64,000 nt of DNA from G963720475 sp963720475 (GCA_963720475.1 OY970394.1:2356001-2420000), one strand, 5' to 3'. Counted from the stretch's first letter, positions 1-8,949 are shown. A program made the numbers and translations. The notes: a model not told the origin generated them from the sequence alone.

Positions 1-1
1 T

Positions 2-982
2 GGCTCCGACGCCTCGGGGATCGTCTGGAAGGTCGGCCCCGGCGTGACGCGCTGGAAGCCGGGCGACGAGGTCGTGATCCACTGCAACCAGGCCTCCTAC
101 GAGGATCCGGAAGTCCACGGCCTCGACCCGCTCGCGGCGCCGTCGCAGAAGATCTGGGGTTACGAGACCTCGTGGGGCTCGTTCGCCCAGTTCACCAAGG
201 TCCAGGCGCAGCAGCTGCTGCCGAAGCCGGAGAACCTGACCTGGGAGGAAGCCGCCTCCTACGGGCTGACCTACTTCACGGCCTACCGGATGCTGATCGA
301 CCAGTGCGACCTGCAGTCCGGCCACAAGGTTCTGATCTGGGGCGCCGCCGGCGGCCTCGGCGTTTTCGCCGTCCAGCTCTGCAAGGCGGCCGGGGCGCAG
401 TGCGTCGGCGTCGTCTCCTCGGAGGAGAAGGGCAAGCTGATCATGCAGCTCGGCGCCGACGGCTACATCAACCGCGACGAGTTCAAGGGGATGATGCGCA
501 AGGGCGGTGAGACGCCCGAGGAGGAGAAGGAGCGCTTCGGCGAGTCGCGCCGCTTCGACAAGGCGGTGAAGGCGATCCTCGGCGACAAGCCCGACATCGT
601 CTTCGAGCACGTCGGCCAGGCAACCTTCCCAACGTCGGTCTTCGTCGTGAAGCCGTTCGGCAAAGTCGTGATCTGCGCCGGGACGACGGGCTACAACCTC
701 GACTTCGACGTCCGCTATCTGTGGATGCGCCAGAAGCAGATCATCGGCTCGCACTTCGCGAACGCGTACGAGTGCATGAAGGCACAGGAGTTGATCGAAC
801 AGGGCCTGATCCGGCCGGTGCTGTGGCGCACGATGGGCTTCGAGGGCGTCGCGGAGGCGCACCAGCTGATGCACGAGAACAAGCACCTCGGCAAGATCGC
901 GATCCTCGTCGGGGCCGAGAACGAGGGCGAGGGCAAGACGGCCGAAGGCGAGGGCGCGATCATGGCTGAGGTCGGGAACTAA
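2..982 (+). CDS. ccr: Crotonyl-CoA carboxylase/reductase, 5' end outside window
   Basis: The visible 326 residues are the C-terminal three quarters of an NADPH-dependent zinc-free MDR-fold reductase that carboxylates crotonyl-CoA to ethylmalonyl-CoA, the defining step of the ethylmalonyl-CoA pathway. The Rossmann glycine motif GAAGGLGVFAVQL lies near visible residue 114. The segment GYETSWGSFAQF and the late GSHFANAYE carry residues that in this family line the CO2 pocket (Phe/Glu and His, family knowledge). Reading is open from base 2, so the gene starts upstream of the window; the GTG at 44 is internal. The last 20 residues are Glu/Gly-rich and probably disordered. Ethylmalonyl-CoA mutase 8 kb downstream supports the call over a generic quinone reductase. 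Confidence 0.93.
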   Translation, partial: GSDASGIVWKVGPGVTRWKPGDEVVIHCNQASYEDPEVHGLDPLAAPSQKIWGYETSWGSFAQFTKVQAQQLLPKPENLTWEEAASYGLTYFTAYRMLIDQCDLQSGHKVLIWGAAGGLGVFAVQLCKAAGAQCVGVVSSEEKGKLIMQLGADGYINRDEFKGMMRKGGETPEEEKERFGESRRFDKAVKAILGDKPDIVFEHVGQATFPTSVFVVKPFGKVVICAGTTGYNLDFDVRYLWMRQKQIIGSHFANAYECMKAQELIEQGLIRPVLWRTMGFEGVAEAHQLMHENKHLGKIAILVGAENEGEGKTAEGEGAIMAEVGN

Positions 983-987
983 ACGCC

Positions 988-1317
988 ATGGCCGGGAAGG
1001 ACGTGGGTGGCGTCGTCGAGATCGTCTGGATCGCGAATCCGTTCCGCGGCGACGACTTCGAGCAGCTGTGGACGCCGACCGCCGAGGCCGTGTTGCGCTA
1101 CGGCGCGACCCAGTGGGCGGTTCTGCGCTCGAAGGACGACCGCAACCGCTTCCACCAGTTCGCGGCCTTCGAGTCGAAGCTCGACTTCGACCGCTACTGG
1201 CAGTCCGACGAGGTCGCACAGGCACGGGCGCGCGTGGCCGGGCTGTTCCAGATTCCCGCTACGCCGGTATGGCACACCGTCAGCGGCTCGGGGATGCTGA
1301 CGGCGCTGACCAACTAG
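988..1317 (+). CDS. Small conserved hypothetical protein
   Basis: The 109-residue protein begins at an ATG only 5 bases after the ccr stop, so it is probably cotranscribed with ccr. It has no signal peptide or membrane segment. The pattern of a beta strand (VEIVWIANPF), a helix, then WAVLRSKDD and FHQFAAFESKLDFDRYW resembles the ferredoxin-like dimeric alpha-beta barrel fold of small monooxygenase-like proteins, but I recognise no catalytic residue. A role tied to ccr is suggested only by position. Confidence 0.7.
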   Translation: MAGKDVGGVVEIVWIANPFRGDDFEQLWTPTAEAVLRYGATQWAVLRSKDDRNRFHQFAAFESKLDFDRYWQSDEVAQARARVAGLFQIPATPVWHTVSGSGMLTALTN

Positions 1318-1338
1318 GCCGCGGCTACCCTTCTTCCG

Positions 1339-4095
1339 ATGCGGGGAGGTGTCGCTCTGGCCTGTGCGTGCTTCGTCGTGGCCGCGCTGGGCATCGCCGC
1401 GCCTGCGAGCGCCGGCATCGACACGCTCCAGGACGCCTGCGTCAAGCGCGACGCGGCCGACGACGACACCCAGAACGGCAACCAGCTGCCGTACTCCTTC
1501 TGCGACGACGGCCTCGCGTTCGGCGGCGGCACCACGCCGAACCCCGGCGCCAACAGGGCGATCGCTGTTCCAGCCGCCTACACCGGTGCCGGCCAGCCCG
1601 ACAAGGACGCGGCGGCCGCCAACGCCGTGCCCGGCCAGTCGGGCGGCGACATCGCGATCGACGCCGACCTCACCTTGCCCGACCCCGCGCGCTCGAAGAT
1701 GCCGAAAGCGGGCTACCCGCTCGTGGTGATGATGCACGGCTGCTGCGCCGGGGATCGGACCGGCTGGGAGGCGCGAACGATCGACGCCGGCGGCGAGAAG
1801 TGGCACTACTCGAACGCGTGGTTCGCGAGCCGCGGCTACGCGGTCCTCACCTACACCTCGCGCGGGTTCGTGAACGCCGACGGACGCGGCTCGACAGGAC
1901 AGAACCAGCTCGACTCGTCGCGCTTCGAGATCAACGACTACCAGCACCTAGCGGGACAGCTCGCCGACGATGCCGACCTCGATCCGAAGAGCGCCGGCTC
2001 CCAGCGGATCAACCCGAAGGCGATCGTCGCGACCGGCGGCTCGTACGGCGGCGGGTTCTCGTGGCTCGCGTTCGTCGACCCGACGTGGAAGAGCCCCGGC
2101 GGCAAGCAGATGAAGCTGGTCGCCGCGGCGCCGAAGTACGGCTGGACGAACCTGATTGAGGCGCTGATCCCGAACGGGATCGAGCGCCGCGACGCGCTGC
2201 CGACGACGAATCTCGAGGCCGCCGGGCGGCCGATCGGCGTGCCGAAGCGCTCGATCCTGCTGGGGCTGTACGCCAGCGGCGCGATCGGCCTTCCCCCTCC
2301 GGCCGCGCACTCGGCCTTCCCCAGCTCCGTCGACCGCGCGATCGTCTGCCTGCAGGCGTCGGAGCCAATCGAGACGAGCCCGCTGTGCACCGACTCCTTG
2401 CGCGACACGCTGCCCGAGTTCCTGCGCGACCGCTCGGCCTACTTCGCGAACGGGTTCTTCGACCGCATCCGCTCCGACAAGTCCGCGCGCGCCGCCGTGT
2501 TCAGCGCAGGGACGTTCACCGACCCGCTGTTCCCGCCATCGGAGCACCGCCGTATGGTCGAGCGGCTGAAGTCGGTCGTGCCCGACTACCCCGTCCAGGA
2601 GTACTACGGCGACTACCAGCACTTCGTCCAGAACAAGGCGACGGATTGGGGCGACCTCTGCGGCCCGGCCCCACACCTCTGCCGCTACGGCGAATATCCC
2701 GAAGGCGACCTCGACGCGACGCCCGAGCGCTTTCAGCGCCTCGGCATCACGACGCGGCTGAACCGCTTCGTCGACCACTACGCGAAGCCGCCCGCGAACC
2801 CCAAGGCGCCGCGACCGGACTTCGACGTGACCGCGTCGCTGCAGGTCTGCCCGCAGACGGGCAGCGCGGCATTTCCGTCGGCCGAGCCCGGACAGCGCTT
2901 CACAGCCGACAGCTTCAAGGACCTCGCGCCGTCGAGCCTGAAGCTCGAGTCCAGCGGCAGTCCGCAGACGACGACCAACGTTGCTGCACCGAACTTCCAC
3001 GCGGTGAACGCCGACCCCCTGCTCAACCAGACGCTCAACGGCTCGCGCTGCGTCGTCGAGAACTCGAGCGCCGGCCCGGGCGTCGCGACCTACGACTTCG
3101 GCCCGCTCTCGGGCGACGCCGTGATGATCGGGCGCACGCGCGTGACGGTTCGGCACACGGGCGGCGGCAGCAACCTGCAGCTGAACGCGCGGCTCTACGA
3201 CGTGCTGCCGAACGGCAGCGCCGTGCTCGTGGACCGCGGCGGCATCGTCGTCGGCTCACCGAATGCGACGACGGTGCTCGACCTGCGCGGCAACGGCTGG
3301 CGCTTCGAGCGCGGCCATCGGATCAGGCTCGAGCTCGCGCAGGACGACGAGCCGCACATGAAGCGGTCGCTCTCTCCCTCGGCGCTCACGCTCGCGGGCG
3401 TGTCGCTCGACCTGCCAGTGCGCGAGACAGGCCCGACGTCGGTCGTGCGCGCGCCGGTACTGGCGAGCGAGGTCTCTCGCAGTGCGACCTTCGGCGTCGC
3501 GGCGCTGCCGCGCAGCGGTGAGCGCGCGGGAGTCGGCCGCTTCGAGATCGAAGTGCGGGCACCCGGAAAGCGCAAGTACTCCACCGCTCGCGGAAGCGCA
3601 TCGGGCGACGGGCACGGAACCGTGGCCGGCAAGCCGGGCAAGACCTACGCGCTGAGGGCGCGCGCGATCGACCGGCGCGGCCCGGCCGGCCCGTACGCGT
3701 ACGGCAAGGCGACCGTGCCGTTCGACGAGCGTTCGGGCGATCGCACGCCCGACTTCGACGGCGACTGGTCGCGCGTCTCCTCGCGCCAGGCGTTCCTCGG
3801 CACGGTGGCGAGCGCCTCCGAGCGGAGCGCCCGGATGAGCCTCCGCGTCCGGGGTTCGCGGGTGTACCTGATCGGGCGCCGCGACCGCAACGGCGGCAAG
3901 GCGCTGCTACGCGTCGGCTCGCGCAAGCGGACGGTCAGCTTCTACTCACGCAAGCCGGTGGACCGCGTCGTGATCGCGTCGCTGCGCGCCAACGCGAAGC
4001 GCTCGACCGCGGTCGAGCTGCAGCCGCTCGCCAAACGGGCATCGAAGAACGGCGGGCAATCCGCCTACGTGGACGCGATCGGGGCCGTACCCTAG
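1339..4095 (+). CDS. Secreted S15/CocE-type alpha/beta hydrolase with beta-rich tail
   Basis: The 918-residue protein has a Sec signal peptide at residues 1-26 (hydrophobic stretch ending in ASA-G). The N-terminal catalytic domain has the oxyanion region VVMMHGCCAGD and a nucleophile elbow ATGGSYGGG with the candidate Ser in GGSYGG. A jelly-roll domain typical of X-Pro dipeptidyl-peptidase/CocE families follows at about residues 490-700 (RLYDVLPNGSAVLVDRGG region, RFERGHRIRLELAQDD). The last 200 residues look like a fibronectin-like module plus a basic beta domain. Substrate is unknown; peptides or esters are possible. It is followed 4 bases later by another secreted hydrolase, suggesting an operon. 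Confidence 0.85.
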   Translation: MRGGVALACACFVVAALGIAAPASAGIDTLQDACVKRDAADDDTQNGNQLPYSFCDDGLAFGGGTTPNPGANRAIAVPAAYTGAGQPDKDAAAANAVPGQSGGDIAIDADLTLPDPARSKMPKAGYPLVVMMHGCCAGDRTGWEARTIDAGGEKWHYSNAWFASRGYAVLTYTSRGFVNADGRGSTGQNQLDSSRFEINDYQHLAGQLADDADLDPKSAGSQRINPKAIVATGGSYGGGFSWLAFVDPTWKSPGGKQMKLVAAAPKYGWTNLIEALIPNGIERRDALPTTNLEAAGRPIGVPKRSILLGLYASGAIGLPPPAAHSAFPSSVDRAIVCLQASEPIETSPLCTDSLRDTLPEFLRDRSAYFANGFFDRIRSDKSARAAVFSAGTFTDPLFPPSEHRRMVERLKSVVPDYPVQEYYGDYQHFVQNKATDWGDLCGPAPHLCRYGEYPEGDLDATPERFQRLGITTRLNRFVDHYAKPPANPKAPRPDFDVTASLQVCPQTGSAAFPSAEPGQRFTADSFKDLAPSSLKLESSGSPQTTTNVAAPNFHAVNADPLLNQTLNGSRCVVENSSAGPGVATYDFGPLSGDAVMIGRTRVTVRHTGGGSNLQLNARLYDVLPNGSAVLVDRGGIVVGSPNATTVLDLRGNGWRFERGHRIRLELAQDDEPHMKRSLSPSALTLAGVSLDLPVRETGPTSVVRAPVLASEVSRSATFGVAALPRSGERAGVGRFEIEVRAPGKRKYSTARGSASGDGHGTVAGKPGKTYALRARAIDRRGPAGPYAYGKATVPFDERSGDRTPDFDGDWSRVSSRQAFLGTVASASERSARMSLRVRGSRVYLIGRRDRNGGKALLRVGSRKRTVSFYSRKPVDRVVIASLRANAKRSTAVELQPLAKRASKNGGQSAYVDAIGAVP

Positions 4096-4099
4096 GCCG

Positions 4100-5875
4100 A
4101 TGCGCAGGGGGGGGCGACATGCGCTCGCGGCGCTCGCGGTCTCGCTTTCGGCTGCGGTGATCGTGCCCGCGACGGCGGCGGGCGCGTTCTCAGCCGCCGA
4201 CGAGCAACGCAACTTCTCGAAGATCAACGAGCGCTTCGCGCATGAGCACGGCCAGCCCGACTACCGGGTCGAGCTGGCCCAGCGCGGCGCGGAACGCGAG
4301 GCCGAGCTGACCGGTTACCTCGTCGCCGACAGCGAGCGGAACCCACTCGGCAACCTCTGCGCGCACAAGGGCGACGGCTGTGGCGGCGACGTCCGCCTCT
4401 ACGACTGGGAGAAGCGCGGGTACGGGCTCTCCCGCCCCGTGCTGTTCACGGCGCGCAGTGGCGCAACGCTCTCCGGCCGAGTTTGGGCCACCCGGTCGGG
4501 GCCGAAGAAGCGACCGGGCATCGTGATCACCACCGGCTCCGTTCAGGCGCCCGAAGAGCTCTACTGGTTCGCCGCCACGACGCTCGCGAAGCGCGGCTAC
4601 GTCGTGCTGACCTACGACGTCCAGGGGCAAGGCAGCTCCGATACCTTCGGCGAGGGCGCCGACAGCGGCGAAGGTGTCCCCTCGCAGTCCGGCCAGCCGT
4701 TCTACGACGGCACCGAGGACGCGGTCGACTTCCTGCTCTCGACGCCGGCGAAGCCGTACGTCCCACGCAAGAGCTGCTCGAGCGGCACCTCGCACGCGCC
4801 GAAGCAGCAGCGGCGCGTCGCCGCCGGCAGAAACGCCCCGTTCAACCCGGTCCACGAGAGGCTCGACGGCGACCAGATCGGGATCATCGGCCACTCGCTC
4901 GGCGCCTCGGCGGTGTCGTTCGTCGGCCAGGCCGATCCGCGCGTGGACGCGATCGTCGCCTACGACAACCTGCGCACGCCCGGCGGCGCCTCGGCGTGTC
5001 CGTCGGCGCCCTCGACGCGCGCCACCCCGAAGATCACCAAGCCCGCGCTCGGGCTGTCGAACGACTACGGGCTCGTCCCCACCCCGTTCACCTCCGAGCC
5101 CTCGCCGCAGGGGAGGAACCCGGCCTTCGGGCCGTACCGCAACGCCGGCGTGGACACCGCCCAGATCAACATCCGCGGCGGCACGCATTACGAGTTCTCC
5201 TACATCCCCAACCCCGCCTTCACCGCGACCCTGCGCGGGATGGACCTCGCCGCCTGGTACACGGCGGCCTGGTTCGACAAGTACCTCAAGGGCGACCTCA
5301 CCGCCGACGCGCGCCTGACCACGAACCGCTGGCAGCAGGACGCGCGCGGGGCGCGCGTTGACCCGACGGGCGACGGCAACCTCTTCTCGAGCTACTTCCG
5401 CTCGCGGATGAACGTGGCGAGCACGGCCAACCCGAGCGCGCGGATCGTCTGCGACGACCTGCGCGCCGGCTGCGGCATCCTCGCTCCGGACAACTGCGAG
5501 CCGCGGACCTACTCGTACCTTTCAGAAGCGCGCTCGCGCGACGACGCCCGCTCGACCGGCCAAACGGTTTGCCCCGACCCGCCCCCGTGCGTGCAGTCGG
5601 CGAAGCCCCGCGGCAAGCTCCGCGGCGGCAAGCCGATGAAGGTGCGGCTGCGGCTGGCGCGCAAGTCGACGATCACGATCTCCGTGCGAGGCAAGGACGG
5701 CAAGCGTGTCGGCTACCGCAAGCGGCGGCTTGCCGGCGGCGTGAAGACGGTCAAGGTCGCGCTGAAGCGGCGTGCGGCCGGCGGGCGCGCGCAGGTGCGG
5801 ATCGTGAGCGAGTGCGCCTCGGGGTCCGGTCTGACGAAGCGCAGCGTGCGGCTCAAAGCTGCTCGAGCTCGCTGA
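4100..5875 (+). CDS. Secreted alpha/beta hydrolase with C-terminal beta domain
   Basis: The 591-residue protein has a signal peptide (hydrophobic residues 8-28, then AGAFSA). The core is an alpha/beta hydrolase: strand GIVITTGSVQ, VVLTYDVQGQGSSDTFGEG, and nucleophile elbow IGHSLGASAVSFVG around residue 264-277. A late His in RGGTHYEFSYIPNPAF is a candidate for the triad. The last 90 residues are Lys/Arg-rich with alternating hydrophobics (KVRLRLARKSTITISVRGKD) and look like a surface-associated Ig-like or filamentous domain common at the end of secreted actinobacterial proteins. Start is ATG 4 bases after the preceding hydrolase stop; the 3' end overlaps the convergent deacetylase by 23 bases. 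Confidence 0.85.
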   Translation: MRRGGRHALAALAVSLSAAVIVPATAAGAFSAADEQRNFSKINERFAHEHGQPDYRVELAQRGAEREAELTGYLVADSERNPLGNLCAHKGDGCGGDVRLYDWEKRGYGLSRPVLFTARSGATLSGRVWATRSGPKKRPGIVITTGSVQAPEELYWFAATTLAKRGYVVLTYDVQGQGSSDTFGEGADSGEGVPSQSGQPFYDGTEDAVDFLLSTPAKPYVPRKSCSSGTSHAPKQQRRVAAGRNAPFNPVHERLDGDQIGIIGHSLGASAVSFVGQADPRVDAIVAYDNLRTPGGASACPSAPSTRATPKITKPALGLSNDYGLVPTPFTSEPSPQGRNPAFGPYRNAGVDTAQINIRGGTHYEFSYIPNPAFTATLRGMDLAAWYTAAWFDKYLKGDLTADARLTTNRWQQDARGARVDPTGDGNLFSSYFRSRMNVASTANPSARIVCDDLRAGCGILAPDNCEPRTYSYLSEARSRDDARSTGQTVCPDPPPCVQSAKPRGKLRGGKPMKVRLRLARKSTITISVRGKDGKRVGYRKRRLAGGVKTVKVALKRRAAGGRAQVRIVSECASGSGLTKRSVRLKAARAR

Positions 5876-6809
5876 CGAGCTTCTCGGGTGAAGTCCCCGG
5901 GTTGACCCGCACGCGCTTCATCGCGTACGGCTGCCCCGGCTCGGCCGCCCCGGGCTCGACGGTCGTCGCACCCCGGTAGCCCGCCTTCTCCGCGGCAGCG
6001 ACAACGGCGTCGTCGAACTGGCCGGCCGGGTAGCAGAGGAAGTTGACGGGCACGCCGAGGCGCTTCTGGAGGTCCTTGCGCGAGCCCGCGACCTCGCGCT
6101 CGAGCTGCTCGGCGCCGAGCCCCGGGAGGTTCGGGTGGCTGAACGTGTGCGAGTCGACCTCCCAGCCGGCGGCGATCATGCGGCGGACGTCGCGCTTCGT
6201 CAACTCCTTGCTTCCGAGCAGGTCGACCTGCACGTTGATCACCGCGGGCCAGCCGAGCCTCTCCAGCGCGGGCAGGGCATTGTCGCTCCAGCTCTTGTAG
6301 CCGTCGTCCATCGAGACCACGACGGGGCGCTTCGGCAGCGCCGGGCCGCCGTGCCAGCGGTTGTAGACCTGGTCGAGCGTGACGCCGTGGTAACCGGCCT
6401 GCTTCAAGGCGCGCATGTGCGCCTCGAACTCGTCCTTCGACACGTACAGCTCCGGTAGCGGCGCGCCCGGTGGCGCCGCGTCGATCACGTGGTACATCAG
6501 GATCGGGACCGGCTCGCGGCTGACGAGCGCCTTCGAGGGCAGCGGCCCGGCGAACTTCGCCTGACGCGCGGCGGGCGCCTGCTTGGCCGGCGCCGTGTCG
6601 TCTTTGGTGCGCGACGTAGACTCGGTGCTCGCCACGCTCTCGTCGCCCCCGCTCCCGCCGCCGTCGTCGCCCGAGCTGAGCACCACGACAACGAGGACCA
6701 CCGCAGCCGCTGCGGCAAGCAGGACCCCGAGCGCGACGACTCGCCTGCGACGCATGCGCCTGCTCTGCGCGATCCGCCGCTCGGCGCGGGCCTGCTCGTC
6801 GAGCGACAC
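5853..6809 (-). CDS. Membrane-anchored polysaccharide deacetylase (NodB fold)
   Basis: The 318-residue protein has a short basic cytoplasmic N-terminus, one membrane helix at about residues 25-45, a Gly/Ser/Thr-rich linker, then a NodB domain. Metal and catalytic motifs are visible: PVVVSMDDGYKSW (the Asp-Asp pair) and VDSHTFSHPNL (HxxxH). FLCYPAGQFDD is the arginine-less variant of motif 3. It probably de-N-acetylates or de-O-acetylates cell-wall or extracellular glycans. The start is GTG directly after an in-frame TGA. Sequence upstream of the start switches abruptly to a purine-rich block, so its native promoter is probably not present here. Confidence 0.88.
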   Translation of the reverse strand: MSLDEQARAERRIAQSRRMRRRRVVALGVLLAAAAAVVLVVVVLSSGDDGGGSGGDESVASTESTSRTKDDTAPAKQAPAARQAKFAGPLPSKALVSREPVPILMYHVIDAAPPGAPLPELYVSKDEFEAHMRALKQAGYHGVTLDQVYNRWHGGPALPKRPVVVSMDDGYKSWSDNALPALERLGWPAVINVQVDLLGSKELTKRDVRRMIAAGWEVDSHTFSHPNLPGLGAEQLEREVAGSRKDLQKRLGVPVNFLCYPAGQFDDAVVAAAEKAGYRGATTVEPGAAEPGQPYAMKRVRVNPGTSPEKLVSELEQL

Positions 6810-6810
6810 T

Positions 6811-7540
6811 CAGTGGTGGGCAATAAAGAGCAAGGGAAAAGATAAAACAGCTAGACAGAAGAGAGAAGTTAAGGGACAGAGTAGTAGTGTGAGGGAATGA
6901 GCAAAGTAGAGTACTGCTAGATGAAGATATGGACGAGAAGACTAGTGTAGACGGCGCTCTTAAGGCTACAGATCAGAGGCAGAGCAACTGGCAGGCGACG
7001 TAGTACTAGAAGAACGAGTACTGCCGAAGGAAGTGGTAGGAGAAGAACAACAGAGGCACTAAGTATATCTACAAGGACACGAAGAACTGGAGGATAGTGT
7101 GGAAGGGGAGCGGCACGATAGCAAGGAAAAATAGGAAGTAATGGAATTGCTAGAAGGGAAAGGGAAAAAAGGCTAGGAGTAGAGTTAGTAGAGAGAGGGC
7201 TAGAAAGAGGAAGGAAAGAGAGGGGGCTAGAAGAGATTGCGAGAGAAGATAGTCTGAGCAAACGCGCACTAGGGCAGATGAACGAGGATAGGACTAGGGA
7301 AAGTGGGCGAGGAAGCCGAGTGGTAAAAGTGGAGGTGAGTGAGGAAAACAAGAAGCACATATTAGGGAAGGAGGAAGGAAGACAGCAGCTGCGGGCGGAT
7401 CTCTTACTCAGGAATAGGGCGCGGAACGAACGGAGGCTAGATAAAGGGACTAGGGGAAAGCAAGACGGATAGGATAGAGGTGTAGATAGAGATAGGGATC
7501 TAGGGGTGCTAGATGATGAAGCTGTAGGCGGGAAATTAGA
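6811..7540. other. Purine-rich, low-GC, non-coding block
   Basis: The + strand is strongly biased to A and G. My counts are A26 G21 T9 C4 for 6841-6900 and A25 G24 T7 C4 for 7201-7260, so about 80 percent purine and 42-47 percent G+C in a genome of far higher G+C. Short words such as tag, gga and aag recur, giving frequent + strand stops. The minus strand has a 147-codon open frame (6917-7360) that is only Ser/Leu/Pro low-complexity. I see no rRNA, tRNA, CRISPR or recognisable gene. It lies between a deacetylase start and a chimeric ClpS gene, consistent with an assembly or low-quality-read insertion, or a genuine foreign segment. Confidence 0.85.
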
Positions 7541-7723
7541 CGGGTTCGGGTCGCCGCAGCAGCGAGAACCAGCTCTCCGCTAGGAGGAAGGTAGCGTTGC
7601 GGACAAGCGGGCGAGTCTGGATCACGTGTATGCGTAGAGCGTTCATGCGAGCGAGTCTGCGCGCGCACGACGCGCTTCGCACCGTGGAACGACCGCCTGA
7701 CTTTCTCGGCGGGACCGAAGGGC
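7541..7723. other. GC-rich stretch without a recognisable gene
   Basis: Composition returns to GC-rich here, but I find no plausible gene in either direction. On the minus strand it is the sequence downstream of the LuxR-type remnant stop at 7724. The word gggttcgggtc near 7543 resembles a tRNA T arm, but no acceptor or anticodon arm can be built around it. Confidence 0.5.
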
Positions 7724-7813
7724 TCAGGCGCCGGACTCGTCGGAGAGCCGGCCGGCGAGATCTCGCCGCGACTCGATGTCGAGTTTCTGGAAGGCGTGCG
7801 TGAGGTGCATCTC
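7724..7813 (-). pseudogene. C-terminal remnant of a LuxR-type DNA-binding domain
   Basis: The minus strand encodes EMHLTHAFQKLDIESRRDLA followed by ten residues and a TGA at 7724-7726. This is the recognition-helix and final-helix part of a LuxR/GerE helix-turn-helix, normally preceded by TVE and about 200-800 further residues. Nothing upstream in this frame continues the domain; instead the DNA becomes the 3' end of clpS in another frame. The fragment cannot be functional by itself and marks a junction between two unrelated genes. Confidence 0.7.
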
Positions 7814-8099
7814 CCTGCTCGAGCGGAGCCATCGTGAGGCCAGACTCGTTGAGCAGCTCCCAGTAGTGCTCCGCGGGCTCCTTGGGGCCGGACCAGACGA
7901 TCGCCTGGCCGGCGTTGTGGATCGTGTCGGCGATCGCGTAGCCCTTGTCGAGCGAGATCCCGGGGACGATGCGTGCGAGCGTGGCGGCAACGCCGTCGAA
8001 GGTGTTGTGGTTGTCGTTCAGCACGATCACCCTCCAGGCGCCGCCGAGCCCCTCGCCGGGCCCCTGCGTGCGCGGCCGCTCGATCGTCTCGGTGCTCAC
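7813..8099 (-). CDS. clpS: ATP-dependent Clp protease adaptor ClpS, altered 3' end
   Basis: ClpS delivers N-degron substrates to ClpA/ClpC-ClpP. The recognisable part is about 95 residues: WRVIVLNDNHNTFDGVAATL carries the conserved N-D-x-x-x-T-F region of the substrate pocket, followed by KGYAIADTIHNAGQAIVWSG and GLTMAPLEQ at the C-terminus. The GTG start overlaps the stop of the preceding metallo-hydrolase (GTGA). Homology ends at about 7815, where a normal ClpS would stop within a few codons; here the frame runs on without a stop to 7536 in meaningless sequence, because the DNA changes to the LuxR-like remnant. The ClpS core itself looks intact. Confidence 0.82.
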
Positions 8100-8923
8100 G
8101 CCGCCGCCTCCTTCGCCCAGTAACGCTCCAACCCGGGGTAGAGCGTGTGGGGCGGGGAGCCCTGGAGGTAGGCCTTGACGGTCTCCGGGTCGGCAGCCGC
8201 CTCGATCTCGTCCGTCAGGCGCCCGTACCAGGCGTCGGCGTCGGCGTCGGGCTCCCGCGCGAAGCGGTCGAGCCAGGCGCGCAGGCGACCGAACTGGGTG
8301 GCTGGATCGTCGGGCGCTCCGAAGTGGGTCATGTAGATCGCGCGCGGCTCGAGCGCCTCGATCGCGTCGATCGAAGCGAGCCAAGCCTCGAGGTCGAACT
8401 CGGGCGGGACGGTCGGCGCCAGCGTGTACTCGCTCGGGGGGATCCGCACGCCCGCCATGTCGCCGACGAAAGCGTCGCCGGACTGCTCATGGAGGTAGAC
8501 GACGTGATGGCTCGCGTGCCCCGGGGTCGCGGTCACGGCGAAGCCCTCGACCTGCTCGCCACCCGAAAGCGGGTGGACGTTCGCTTCCGGCACCGGCGCG
8601 ATCTCGCCCCAGAGGCCGTCCATCTCGTCGCCGTAGAGCCTGCCGGCGCTCGCGATCAGCTTCGAGGGATCCACGAGGTGGGGAGCGCCGCGCTCGTGGA
8701 CGTAGACCTGAAGCTCGGGGAAGCGGCGCACGAGCACGCCGGTCGCGCCCGCGTGGTCGAGGTGGATGTGGGTCAGCAGCAGCGCGCGGGGCGGCTCGTC
8801 GAGTGCTTCCAGCAGCGTCTCGACCGTCGAGGCGGGGCCCGGATCGACGATCACGTCGCCGATCTGATGGGCCGCGATAACCCGCGCCCGGCCCAGGTGC
8901 TTGACGTCGATCGTCCGGCTCAA
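8096..8923 (-). CDS. MBL-fold metallo-hydrolase
   Basis: This 275-residue protein has the metallo-beta-lactamase zinc motif THIHLDHAG near residue 51-59, the later His in TPGHASHHVVYLH, the bridging Asp in FVGDMAGVR, and a final His in IYMTHFG. That layout matches the glyoxalase-II-like or YqjP-like branch of soluble metallo-hydrolases, where the substrate is often a thioester or lactone. The start is TTG at 8923; no strong Shine-Dalgarno is visible, and the gene diverges from the mutase gene with only 26 bases between starts. It overlaps clpS by 4 bases. Confidence 0.85.
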   Translation of the reverse strand: MSRTIDVKHLGRARVIAAHQIGDVIVDPGPASTVETLLEALDEPPRALLLTHIHLDHAGATGVLVRRFPELQVYVHERGAPHLVDPSKLIASAGRLYGDEMDGLWGEIAPVPEANVHPLSGGEQVEGFAVTATPGHASHHVVYLHEQSGDAFVGDMAGVRIPPSEYTLAPTVPPEFDLEAWLASIDAIEALEPRAIYMTHFGAPDDPATQFGRLRAWLDRFAREPDADADAWYGRLTDEIEAAADPETVKAYLQGSPPHTLYPGLERYWAKEAAA

Positions 8924-8949
8924 GGGTCACGCAACATACAATCCAGGGA

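Noticed and set aside
6917..7360. 147-codon minus-strand frame in the purine-rich block
   Set aside because: Its Ser/Leu/Pro-only composition is what any pyrimidine-rich strand would encode; no domain or ribosome-binding site is visible.
7541..7560. tRNA T-arm-like gggttcgggtc
   Set aside because: No acceptor stem, D arm or anticodon arm can be built around it.
7536..7812. Long C-terminal extension of ClpS
   Set aside because: The frame lacks a stop only because the DNA was joined to other sequence; the extension has no family features and overlaps the LuxR remnant in another frame.
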